64,000 bases of DNA, taken from NCBI GenBank assembly GCA_963746825.1, contig CAVVCU010000018.1, forward strand, positions 62,001-126,000, written 5' to 3'. Under the pieces are notes generated by a model, which saw nothing but the letters and a program-made list of their open reading frames with translations, was not told where the DNA came from and searched no databases. Position 1 is the first letter of the stretch. Every line of letters starts with the position of its first letter. Below, one piece after another: positions 29,442 through 36,612 of the stretch. The stretch is from JACVRW01 sp963746825. GTDB taxonomy: Bacteria > Actinomycetota > Thermoleophilia > Solirubrobacterales > Thermoleophilaceae. A program made the translations under genes and the position numbers.

Positions 29442-29715
29442 GCCGAAGAGTGTGGGACCGGCTGGGCGGCGGGTCGTAAATGCCGCGTGAATGCAGGGTG
29501 AACGTGCCGTTACCAAGGGTCTCTAAGTGCCAGATAAGGGCCGGATAAGACCCAGAACGTGCAAAAAGCTCCTAAATTGGTAGCTTGTCGTCCTTCTCGC
29601 GCGGGGCAACGTCTGCCCTGTTGCGTACCGTCCCGGCGAATCGCGCTGTGCGAAGGTCAACGCGCGGACCGTCCGAACTCCCGACTTTTCCGCGAAAGCG
29701 AAGGGGAAAACACAT
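29442..29715. other. Intergenic region upstream of the LPFTG protein gene
   Basis: About 275 bases without a supported gene. The stretch 29520-29580 is noticeably A+T-richer than its surroundings. Several short inverted repeats occur (for example GGGCAACG/TGCCC-type pairs and CCGCGAAAGCG). I looked for known riboswitch signatures and saw none. It probably holds the promoter and a long 5' leader of the gene at 29716. Confidence 0.4.
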
Positions 29716-30837
29716 ATGCACTCCGCCCAACCGCGTGCACACGGCAGGCGAGGATCCACGTTGATCCTAGCCCTGGTTGCCGCGCTCGCGCTATGCCTGG
29801 CCTGCGCCGGAACCGCGTTCGCCACCGGCGACCACGGATCCCAGTCGACCGCCGAGTGGTCCCAGTCGGAAACGACGCCGCCCGAGGAGCACGACTCCTC
29901 GCCGCCGGAAACGCCAGGCGACTACTGCGGAGGGTCGCCATCCGACTGCGGGTCCGACAGCTCGACCCCGCCGGAGACTCCGGACACGCCGGACACCGAG
30001 GTCCTGCCGGAGACGCCGACGAGCCCGCCGCCGCCGGACACCCCGGAGACGCCGGACACTCCCGACACACCGGACACGCCGGACACCCCGGTCCTGCCGG
30101 AGACGCCGACCTCGCCTCCGCCGCCGGACACCCCGGTCCTTCCGGAGACCCCGACCCCGCCCCCGTGCAGCCCGGGCACTCCGAGTACTCCTGACTCGCC
30201 GTGCACCCCGGTCGCACCGGAGACCCCGACCCCGACGCCTCCTCCGTGCACTCCGGGTACGCCGGGTATGCCGGGCACCCCGGGTACACCTCCGGGCACC
30301 CCGTGCACCCCGACGCCCCCGTGCAGCCCGGGTACGCCGAGCACTCCTGAGGCACCGTGCACCCCGCTGCCTCCGTGCGTGCCGGCCACGCCGGACATGC
30401 CGGGTATGCCGGGCACCCCGGGTACTCCTCCGGGCACCCCGTGCACCCCGACGCCCCCGTGCGCACCGGACACTCCGAGCACACCTGAGGCACCGTGCAC
30501 ACCCGCAACCCCGACGCCTCCGGTCACGCCCCCAGCCGTCCCCGTCGTGCCGGAGACGCCCAGTACCCCCGACACCCCCTCGACCCCTGACACCCCGGAG
30601 CAGCCGTCCTCCCCGATGGAGGAGGAGCGTGGCTCAGACGAGGCCGGTCAGCAGAGTGGCGGAGGGTCCGTGCCAAGTACCGGCGGCGATCAGGCGACCG
30701 TTGTGGTCGGCCGGAGCAGCCCCGCCGCCGGGACCCTCCCGTTCACCGGAACCGAGTCGCTGATCCTGGCACTGCTGGGTCTGATGACGCTCGGTCTCGG
30801 GCTCGGACTGCGCAGGGTGGTCAGCACCAGGGCCTGA
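29716..30837 (+). CDS. Thr/Pro-rich repeat surface protein with LPFTG sorting signal
   Basis: 373 residues. A signal peptide (basic start AHGRRGST, core LILALVAALALCLACAGTAF) is followed by about 270 residues built from TP, PETPxTP and PGTPxxP units with regular cysteines (PPCTPGTP, GTPCTPTPP). Then come an acidic/Gln linker and a C-terminal sortase signal: LPFTG at 341-345, a hydrophobic helix and RRVVSTRA. It should be exported, cut by a sortase and linked to the wall, with the repeats forming an extended and possibly disulfide-linked or glycosylated stalk. No sortase gene is in the window. No enzymatic domain is present. Confidence 0.82.
   Translation: MHSAQPRAHGRRGSTLILALVAALALCLACAGTAFATGDHGSQSTAEWSQSETTPPEEHDSSPPETPGDYCGGSPSDCGSDSSTPPETPDTPDTEVLPETPTSPPPPDTPETPDTPDTPDTPDTPVLPETPTSPPPPDTPVLPETPTPPPCSPGTPSTPDSPCTPVAPETPTPTPPPCTPGTPGMPGTPGTPPGTPCTPTPPCSPGTPSTPEAPCTPLPPCVPATPDMPGMPGTPGTPPGTPCTPTPPCAPDTPSTPEAPCTPATPTPPVTPPAVPVVPETPSTPDTPSTPDTPEQPSSPMEEERGSDEAGQQSGGGSVPSTGGDQATVVVGRSSPAAGTLPFTGTESLILALLGLMTLGLGLGLRRVVSTRA
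30229..30504 (+). repeat. Two tandem 138-bp repeat units in the Thr/Pro-rich gene
   Basis: The segment around M185 (PGMPGTPGTPPGTPCTPTPP) recurs 138 bp (46 residues) later around M231, with near-identical DNA over most of the unit (for example ATGCCGGGCACCCCGGGTAC in both). The conservation at synonymous sites indicates a recent in-frame duplication. Confidence 0.75.
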
Positions 30838-30877
30838 CCGCCGCCGGGCGCGTAGCCCGCACCAAGAAACCACACGG

Positions 30878-30908
30878 GGCCACGCTTCTCAGCTCGAGAA
30901 GCGTGGCC
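30878..30908. terminator. Strong hairpin after the LPFTG protein gene
   Basis: GGCCACGCTTCTC, loop AGCTC, GAGAAGCGTGGCC: a perfect 13-bp stem with a 5-base loop 41 bp after the stop. Only two T residues follow directly, so it may stall polymerase or protect the 3' end rather than act as a textbook terminator. Confidence 0.7.
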
Positions 30909-30974
30909 TTCGTGCTTCTGGGCCTATTCTGTAGCTAAGCCTAAGGGTCAATGCAAGGCTTAGACTGTCCCCGC

Positions 30975-30989
30975 TAGACTCGCGCCCCG
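30975..30989 (+). promoter_or_regulatory. -10 box with near-leaderless GTG
   Basis: TAGACT (30975-30980), eight bases, then GTG at 30989. A second TAGACT lies at 30961. Confidence 0.5.
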
Positions 30990-31732
30990 TGTTCACGGTC
31001 GAGCAGCGGGATGCTCTTCGCGGGCATCTGCTGCGGCTTGCCGAGGAAGATGACCGCGTGGTTGCCGGTGCCGCCGTGGGGTCGCTCGCCGTCGATGGCG
31101 GCGATCGCTTCTCGGACCTGGATCTCACCTTCGCCGTGGCCGACCACGTGCCGCTGGCTGACGTGCTCGACGACTGGACGCGCACACTCGTCGACGAGCT
31201 CGGGGCGGTGCACCTTGCCGATCTCGAGCGCGGTGCGACGACCTACCGGGTGTTCCTGTTGCCGGACGCGCTCCAGCTCGACCTCTCGATCACGCCGGCG
31301 GCGGAATTTCGTCCCGCCGGGCCGCGGTTCCGGTTGCTGTTCGGCGAGACAGCGCCGGGCGAGCCCGAGTCTTCTGCAGCGCCGGTCGCGCGTGACCTCT
31401 TCGGGTGGGGCGTGATCTACGCGCTTCACGCGCGCACGTGCATCGAGCGCGGGCGCGTGTGGCAGGCGGAGCACTACGTCGGCGCGGTGCGCGACCACGC
31501 GCTCTCGCTCGCCTGCCTGCGCGAGGGGCTGCCAGCGGTGCAGGCGCGCGGCTACGACGACCTGTCGGCGGAGACGCTGGCTCGATTCGGGGCCGCCCAC
31601 GTAGGCGAGCTGGAACCCGAAGCGCTCCGGGCAGCCCTCGCCGCGTCCGTTCGCGCGCTCCTGAGCGAAGGCGCGGAGGCGCGGCTACCGCACACGGAGA
31701 GCGTCGCGCAGCGCCTGGCCGAGCTTCACTGA
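30989..31732 (+). CDS. Nucleotidyltransferase-fold protein
   Basis: 247 residues. The N-terminal domain has the polymerase-beta-like nucleotidyltransferase motif: AGAAVGSLAVDGGDRFSDLD (GS then DxD) and a third acid in ALQLDLSIT. The C-terminal half is helical (GWGVIYALHARTCIERGRVW), as in aminoglycoside adenylyltransferase-like proteins. It may adenylylate a small molecule or be the enzyme half of a MNT/HEPN-like pair, but no partner gene is adjacent. Start: GTG with a near-leaderless promoter. Confidence 0.78.
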   Translation: MFTVEQRDALRGHLLRLAEEDDRVVAGAAVGSLAVDGGDRFSDLDLTFAVADHVPLADVLDDWTRTLVDELGAVHLADLERGATTYRVFLLPDALQLDLSITPAAEFRPAGPRFRLLFGETAPGEPESSAAPVARDLFGWGVIYALHARTCIERGRVWQAEHYVGAVRDHALSLACLREGLPAVQARGYDDLSAETLARFGAAHVGELEPEALRAALAASVRALLSEGAEARLPHTESVAQRLAELH

Positions 31733-31805
31733 GGAGTGAGCATCGGGAATAGACGGTGCGCCTCGGGCGTCAACGGAGGGACCCCCAACTCAGGAGAGCC
31801 CCACG

Positions 31806-31940
31806 ATGAACCGCCCGCAATCAGTGCGCTGGATCCGCCGCCTCGCCACCGCCATGCAGGAAGCCCACGCCCGCGACTCGCAGGAGTGGGTGCGCCGCAT
31901 CGAGGGGCCGCCCAAGCCCCACCGCGGTCGCCGCTCGTAG
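31806..31940 (+). CDS. 44-residue basic small protein
   Basis: CAGGAG at 31791-31796 lies nine bases before the ATG. The product (MNRPQSVRWIRRLATAMQEA to a GRRS tail) is Arg-rich, with one amphipathic helix and a Pro-rich end. No family recognised. Its stop abuts the convergent gene at 31941 without a gap. The ribosome site and codon usage support translation. Confidence 0.5.
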   Translation: MNRPQSVRWIRRLATAMQEAHARDSQEWVRRIEGPPKPHRGRRS

Positions 31941-32129
31941 CTAAGACTGCGAGTCGAGCCAGTAGGCCACCTGCTGCGGGTTGACGTAGATCTTGCGGTC
32001 GCGTCCGTCCTCGGTCACCGCGAAGGGCAATCCGCCGGCTGAGGTCCACGCTTCCATCACCGCCTCCACGTCCTCGGAGACGTTGATCTGGTCGCGGTGC
32101 TGACCGCTGAATCGGATGGTGGTCGGCAT
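31941..32129 (-). CDS. Small hypothetical protein (62 aa)
   Basis: GGGAGAA precedes the ATG at 32129. The product begins MPTTIRFSGQHRDQINVSED and has a compact alpha/beta pattern with KIYVNPQQVAYWL near the end. Not recognised; the shape (strand, helix, two strands, helix) resembles small DNA- or ligand-binding folds, but I cannot assign it. Confidence 0.55.
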   Translation of the reverse strand: MPTTIRFSGQHRDQINVSEDVEAVMEAWTSAGGLPFAVTEDGRDRKIYVNPQQVAYWLDSQS

Positions 32130-32196
32130 CACTTCTCCCGGGGTCGATGACTGCGCGATCCTACGCGGAGCCTCGTGCGCAGAGCCCCAAACGACG

Positions 32197-32223
32197 AAAC
32201 CCCGCTGCCAGAGCGGGGTTTTC
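32197..32223. terminator. Intrinsic terminator, probably for tRNA-Glu
   Basis: AAACCCCGCT, short loop, AGCGGGGTTT: a 10-bp near-perfect stem with A/T runs on both sides, so it can work in both directions. On the minus strand it lies about 84 bp after tRNA-Glu. Confidence 0.7.
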
Positions 32224-32306
32224 GAGTGCCGATGCTGGAGCAGCGGTCGGCAGCCGCCGCACCTTCAGCAGGCGTCGCGGCGGCTGTACGAGGCGGCGTA
32301 GGTAGG

Positions 32307-32379
32307 TACCCGGTACGGGATTCGAACCCGTGTTACCGCCGTGAGAGGGCGGCGTCCTAGTCCCCTAGACGAACCGGGC
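32307..32379 (-). tRNA. tRNA-Glu (anticodon CUC)
   Basis: 73 nt on the minus strand. Acceptor GCCCGGT pairs with ACCGGGT (first pair G-U), D-arm GTCTAGGGGACTAGGAC, anticodon arm CCGCC-CTCTCAC-GGCGG with CTC, and T-arm ACGGGTTCGAATCCCGT. CCA is not encoded. Confidence 0.93.
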
Positions 32380-32528
32380 CGGGCGACAAGCCTAGTGAAT
32401 CCGGGACGCGGCGTGATGAGGCGTCGTGGTCGTGGAGATCGCGGGGGGCGGCGGCCGATGGTCGGCAGAGTTACGGTCGCTCTGCATCGTTCCCGACCTA
32501 CGCAGGAGTATGATCCCCGGCGTTCAAT

Positions 32529-32682
32529 CGGCCGGTGGTCGAGGGAAGTCCGGTGTGAAGCCGGCGCGGTCCCGCCACTGTGAACGGGCGCTGATGCGTC
32601 GCTGATGCCACTGGGGAGCTATCGGCCTCCCGGGAAGGCGCGGCGCGGAGCCCCAAGCCAGGAGACCTGGCCCCGGCCGGCC
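32529..32682 (+). promoter_or_regulatory. Cobalamin riboswitch
   Basis: Contains the conserved cobalamin aptamer blocks in order: GAGGGAAGTCCGGTGTGAAG, GCGGTCCCGCCACTGTGA, GCCACTGGGGAGC, GGGAAGGCGCGGC and the B12 box AGCCAGGAGACCTGGCC (32656-32672), enclosed by GGCCGG/CCGGCC. Downstream, ACCCT (32690-32694) can pair with AGGGT (32702-32706), trapping the GGAAAGGG ribosome site of the gene at 32713, so control is probably at translation initiation. It governs the six-gene transport operon that follows. Confidence 0.95.
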
Positions 32683-32712
32683 AATACGAACCCTCGTGGA
32701 AAGGGTGGCCCC

Positions 32713-34116
32713 ATGTCCAACCGCTTGCGAAGCGCGCTCATACCCGCGCTTCTCGTCCTTGCTGTCGCTGCGCCCGTCGCGGCCGCTGCTCCGGTCTCCG
32801 TGAACCTTCGCGTGGAGGGAGCCACGCAGACCATCTTCGACGGGCCGGTCACCACCGACGGCCATGCCATCAGCACCCCGTCGGCCGCCGGCCCCTTCGT
32901 CTGCGACGGCACCAACGGCGGCGCGAGCACCACGCCCGGCCCGGTGGCCACCGCCGCGCTCGACGACGGCGCCCGTGCCAACGGATTCAGCTGGGACGCC
33001 ACCTGGAACGCGAGCTTCAGTGACTTCCTCGTCAGCCACGTGGCCGGCGAGAGCCAGACCGCCACGCAATTCTGGGGCTACCTGGTGAACTTCACCTTCC
33101 CCTCGGTGGGCGGCTGCCAGCAGAAGGTCAGCCAGGGCGACGAGGTGCTCTGGGTCTTCGACGCCTTCAGCAAGACGAGCGCGCTCAAGCTCAGCGGCCC
33201 GAGCGCCGCGACCACGGGCTCTCCGCTGACCGTTCAGGTGGTCGACGGAGCCACCGGCGCTCCGCAGGCCGGCGCGACGGTGGGCGGCACCACCACCGCA
33301 GCCGACGGGCGGGCGACGTTCTCCTTCGCCGACGCGGGCATCTATCGCGTCAGCGCAGAGCGGGCCGACGCGGTTCGCTCCAACGCGATCAGACTGTGTG
33401 TCGACCCGCCGGAGGCCGATCCCTGCACCTCGACCGACAAGTCCGCGCCCAAGCTCGACCTGACCCTGCCCGGCGAGCGGCTGGCCAGCCAGCGCGGGCG
33501 CTCGCGCACCATGCTCGTCTCCTGGCAGGCCGACGACGCCGCGGGCGCCGGGGTGTCCTACTACTCCGTCGAGGTGCGTGAGGTGGCCAACAGCGTGGGC
33601 ACGGCCAAGCTCGAGCCCAAGGAGTGGCGCACGCTGGCCCGCCGGACCACGCTGCCGCGGGCGCATTTCCGGGGCGACTCGGGGAAGGCCTACCAATTCC
33701 GCATCACCGCGGTCGATCGTGCGACCAACCGCCAGGTGGTGGAGACCGATCCCATCGTGCTCCCGATCGACGACCGCGACCGCGGGCTGTGGGACCTGTC
33801 GCGCGGCTGGAAGCGATCCCGCCGCGAGTCGGCGTGGGGCGGCAGCGTCGTGACGGCGAGGCGCGCGGGCGCCACCGCCACCCTGCGCTTCACCGGCCGG
33901 TCCGTGGCCCTCGTGGGCCGCAAGCTTGCCCAGGGCGGTCGCCTGCGCGTGAGCGTTGACGGCCGCAGGGCGCGCACGCTGCGCCTGCGCGGCCGCTCGG
34001 CGCCGCGCTCGGTGTTGTGGCAGAGCGCGAGGCTGCGCGACGGCGATCACGTGCTGCGCGTCCGGTCGCTCGGCGGCGGTCCCGTGCAGCTCGATGCGGT
34101 GGCGCCTCAGCCGTGA
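32713..34116 (+). CDS. Secreted multidomain protein with DUF4430-like N-terminal domain
   Basis: 467 residues, first gene after the cobalamin riboswitch. Signal peptide MSNRLRSALIPALLVLAVAA to AAAA. Residues about 27-160 resemble the DUF4430/transcobalamin C-terminal fold (TATQFWGYLVNFTFPSVGGC, VSQGDEVLWVFDAF). Next come a carboxypeptidase-regulatory-like beta-sandwich (SPLTVQVVDGATGAPQAGA), an FNIII-like domain (VSYYSVEVREV) and a C-terminal beta domain (ATLRFTGRSVALVGRKLAQG) like those in carbohydrate-binding proteins. It has no membrane anchor. I infer an extracellular corrinoid-binding or wall-associated role. It overlaps the next gene by GTGA. Confidence 0.8.
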   Translation: MSNRLRSALIPALLVLAVAAPVAAAAPVSVNLRVEGATQTIFDGPVTTDGHAISTPSAAGPFVCDGTNGGASTTPGPVATAALDDGARANGFSWDATWNASFSDFLVSHVAGESQTATQFWGYLVNFTFPSVGGCQQKVSQGDEVLWVFDAFSKTSALKLSGPSAATTGSPLTVQVVDGATGAPQAGATVGGTTTAADGRATFSFADAGIYRVSAERADAVRSNAIRLCVDPPEADPCTSTDKSAPKLDLTLPGERLASQRGRSRTMLVSWQADDAAGAGVSYYSVEVREVANSVGTAKLEPKEWRTLARRTTLPRAHFRGDSGKAYQFRITAVDRATNRQVVETDPIVLPIDDRDRGLWDLSRGWKRSRRESAWGGSVVTARRAGATATLRFTGRSVALVGRKLAQGGRLRVSVDGRRARTLRLRGRSAPRSVLWQSARLRDGDHVLRVRSLGGGPVQLDAVAPQP

Positions 34117-34814
34117 GGCGCGTCGTCGCGCTCGCGGCCGGGCTGGCGGCGTTGGCCGGAGGCCCCGCCGCGGCCGCGGCGGCCCCGCAGGTGCGCCAGC
34201 TGGTGGTCTACCGGGATGGCTCGGCCCTGCAGAAGCAGGTGTCCACTCGCGCGAGCAGCGTGCACGTGGACGGCCGCAACTGCACCACAGGCGACTCCAA
34301 TGCCCTTTCGGCGCTCGTGCGCAGCCGCCCGGGGACGCTGCGCCTGCGCGACTTCGGCTCCTGCTCGAGCAGGGCACGCGACGGCGCCGGGCTCTTCGTG
34401 AAGGCGATCCGCGGCGACGTGAACCGCGGTCAGAACGGCTGGGTGTACAAGGTCGGAAACCGCGCCGCCACCGCCGGGGCCGCCGATCCGGGAGGGCCGT
34501 TTGGCCGCGGGCGGCTGCGCGCGGGGCAGCGCCTGACCTGGTTCTACTGCCGGCTGAAGAACGGTGGCTGCCAGCGCACGCTCGCTCTGACCCTGCGGAC
34601 CGAGCCGGGAACGCTGGTGGCCCGCGTGCGTGGCTACGACGACCAAGGAGGTGGCGTGCCGGTGCAGGGTGCGACCGTCACGGCGGGTGGAACCTTCGCG
34701 CTCACGGACTCCACCGGAGAGGCCCGCCTCAGCCTGCCATCGGGAAGCCACCGGGTGCTGGCGAAGAAGGAGGGAGCGATCCGCTCGTTCACCGAGCGAG
34801 TCGCGCTGCCGTGA
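34113..34814 (+). CDS. Secreted DUF4430-like domain protein
   Basis: 233 residues from the GTG at 34113. Signal peptide RRVVALAAGLAALAGGPAAA. A beta-rich domain follows, with GAGLFVKAIRGDVNRGQNGW then VYKVGN, and LRAGQRLTWFYCRLKNGGCQ, matching the conserved WFxxVNG and GDxVxWxY positions of DUF4430. A C-terminal beta-sandwich (VPVQGATVTAGGTFALTDST) ends the protein. In animals the same domain forms one lid of the B12 site of intrinsic factor. Second gene of the riboswitch operon; GTGA overlaps on both sides. Confidence 0.75.
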   Translation: MRRVVALAAGLAALAGGPAAAAAAPQVRQLVVYRDGSALQKQVSTRASSVHVDGRNCTTGDSNALSALVRSRPGTLRLRDFGSCSSRARDGAGLFVKAIRGDVNRGQNGWVYKVGNRAATAGAADPGGPFGRGRLRAGQRLTWFYCRLKNGGCQRTLALTLRTEPGTLVARVRGYDDQGGGVPVQGATVTAGGTFALTDSTGEARLSLPSGSHRVLAKKEGAIRSFTERVALP

Positions 34815-35731
34815 GGAGAGCGCTCGCCGTCCTCGCCTGCGCCGTCGTCAGCGCGGGCTGCGGCATCGGCGAAGGAGACGAGCGCCCGGGCGGCGCCACC
34901 CTCCGAGTGACCCGCGATTTCGGCCGCGCCGAGGTGGGCCAGGCGGCCACGCAAACCCTGCGCGAGGGCGGCACCGTCATGCGCTTCCTGCGCTCGGAGT
35001 TCGACGTCGAGACGCGCTTCGGCGGCGGTTTCGTTCAGGCGATCGACGGCCTGGCGGGCGAGGGGCCGGCCGGCCGGCGCGACTGGTTCTTCTTCGTGAA
35101 CGGGATCGAGAGCGACATCGGGGCGGCCGAGTACGAGCTCTCGCCCGGCGACCGCGTGCAGTGGGACCTGCGCCACTGGGAGGGCGCGATGCGCGTGCCG
35201 GCCATCGTGGGGGCCTACCCCGAGCCGTTTCGCAGCGGGATCCAGGGCAAGCGGCGTCCGGTGCGCGTGGAGTGCGAGGACGCCGAGGCCGAGCCCTGCC
35301 GTGACGCGCGCGCCGCGTTGGAGGCCTCCGGCGTGCCGGTGTCGGGGGCGTCGCTGGGCGCCCCGGGAACCGAGACGGTCACCCGGCTGGTGGTGGCCCG
35401 CTGGCCGCGCGCTCGCATCGTCCGCGGGGCGCCCACCCTGGAGCAGGGGCCCGAGGCCAGCGGGGTGTTCGCCCGCCTGGACCGCCAGGGCCGCTCGCTG
35501 GAGCTGCTCGACGAGAACGGCGACGTGGCGCGCACCGTTCGCCGCGGCGACGGCACGGCCCTCGTGGCCGCGCTTCGACCCATTGACGAGGAATTGGTGT
35601 GGCTGGTGACCGCCCTGGACGAGGCCGGCCTGGAGGCCGGCGTGGCGGCGCTCGAGGAGGAGCGGCTGCAGGATGCCTTTGCCGTGGCCGTGACCGGTTC
35701 TACCGTGGAGAAGCTTCCCCTCGCGCCATGA
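34811..35731 (+). CDS. Lipoprotein with DUF4430 (transcobalamin C-terminal-like) domain
   Basis: 306 residues from the GTG at 34811. The lipobox VVSAGC (Cys near residue 17) gives a membrane-anchored lipoprotein. Residues about 40-125 are a clear DUF4430 domain: GGTVMRFLRSEFDVETRFGG, RRDWFFFVNGIESDIGAAEY, SPGDRVQWDLRHWEG. The second half (about 130-306) is an alpha/beta region of unknown class, including RLVVARWPRARIVRGAPTLE and LVWLVTALDEAGLEAGVAAL. In the operon it is the likely substrate-docking protein next to the transporter; which ligand it binds is inferred from the riboswitch. Confidence 0.82.
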   Translation: MRRALAVLACAVVSAGCGIGEGDERPGGATLRVTRDFGRAEVGQAATQTLREGGTVMRFLRSEFDVETRFGGGFVQAIDGLAGEGPAGRRDWFFFVNGIESDIGAAEYELSPGDRVQWDLRHWEGAMRVPAIVGAYPEPFRSGIQGKRRPVRVECEDAEAEPCRDARAALEASGVPVSGASLGAPGTETVTRLVVARWPRARIVRGAPTLEQGPEASGVFARLDRQGRSLELLDENGDVARTVRRGDGTALVAALRPIDEELVWLVTALDEAGLEAGVAALEEERLQDAFAVAVTGSTVEKLPLAP

Positions 35732-36612
35732 GTCTCGTTCCCGTCTACCGCGACCGGCCCAGCGCCCTGCACGCCGCCCGGGCCGGAACCGCCGCCGCCT
35801 TCTGCTGCGCGTTCGCCCTGGCGGGCTCGCTCTACCGCCACCCGCTCGTGCTCGCGGGCGCACTCGGCGGCGTGGTTGCCGCGGGGGTGGCGGCCGGCGT
35901 GGGGAGGGAGATGGCCCGCTCGCTGCGCCTGGCGCTGCCCTTCGCGCTGCTGCTGGCGGTCGTGAATGCCGTCGTCTACCAGGAGGGTGCGACGCTGCTC
36001 GTGCGCGGCGGCGAGTTCCTCGGACGCAGCTGGGACATCACGCTCGAGTCCGCGGCCTACGGTGCCTTCAACGGGCTGCGCATCGTGGTGCTGATCGCCG
36101 CGCTGGGCGGGCTGATGTCCGCGACGGTGGACCCCGATGAGCTGCTCAAGTCCATGCGCCGGCTGTCCTACCGCTCGGCCCTCACCGCCGCGCTGGCCAC
36201 CCGCCTGGTGCCCGTGCTGGCACGCGACGCAGGACGCATGAGCGACGCCGCCCGCTGCCGCCCGCACCCGCCCGGGCGCCTCGCGGTGGCGAGGGCAGCA
36301 GTCGCGAACTCGCTCGATCGGGCGGTCGACCTGGCCGGCGCTCTCGAGGTGCGCGGGTACGCGTTGGCCGGCCGTCCCGCGCGCGGGCGCAGGCCGTGGT
36401 CGCGACACGATCTGCGCATCGGCGCCGCGGCACTTGCCGTGGCCGGGCTGGCCGTGGCCGGGGTGGTGGCCGGGGTCGGCAGCGTCGACGCCTACCCCAC
36501 GATCTCCATGGCCTTCGGTGCGCCCGAGCTGGCGCTGGCCGGCGCCTTCGTGGTGCTGGGGCTGGCTCCGCTCACCGGGCCGGCGGCGCGCAAGGGGGTC
36601 CGGCGTGACTGA
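35728..36612 (+). CDS. ecfT: ECF transporter transmembrane coupling protein EcfT
   Basis: 294 residues, six to seven helices, starting with an ATG that overlaps the lipoprotein stop (ATGA). The coupling helices carry the EcfT patterns: SMRRLSYRSALTAALATRLV, then RDAGRMSDAARCRP, and the second motif DLAGALEVRGYA, where Arg-Gly contacts the ATPases. EcfT joins the S component to the ATPases in the membrane. The first motif is more degenerate (AARCR in place of ARG/ARS). It overlaps the ATPase gene by 8 bp. Confidence 0.88.
   Translation: MSLVPVYRDRPSALHAARAGTAAAFCCAFALAGSLYRHPLVLAGALGGVVAAGVAAGVGREMARSLRLALPFALLLAVVNAVVYQEGATLLVRGGEFLGRSWDITLESAAYGAFNGLRIVVLIAALGGLMSATVDPDELLKSMRRLSYRSALTAALATRLVPVLARDAGRMSDAARCRPHPPGRLAVARAAVANSLDRAVDLAGALEVRGYALAGRPARGRRPWSRHDLRIGAAALAVAGLAVAGVVAGVGSVDAYPTISMAFGAPELALAGAFVVLGLAPLTGPAARKGVRRD

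Noticed and set aside
29523..29715. Possible second c-di-AMP or c-di-GMP riboswitch before the LPFTG gene
   Set aside because: None of the conserved blocks (GGGGGA-CC, GTGAATC-like, CAGCTxACCTCG) or GEMM motifs is present.
29922..30593. Long minus-strand open frame with collagen-like Gly-x-y repeats
   Set aside because: It is the reverse complement of the Thr/Pro repeat gene; the plus-strand product has a signal peptide, sortase signal and start region, the minus-strand one has none.
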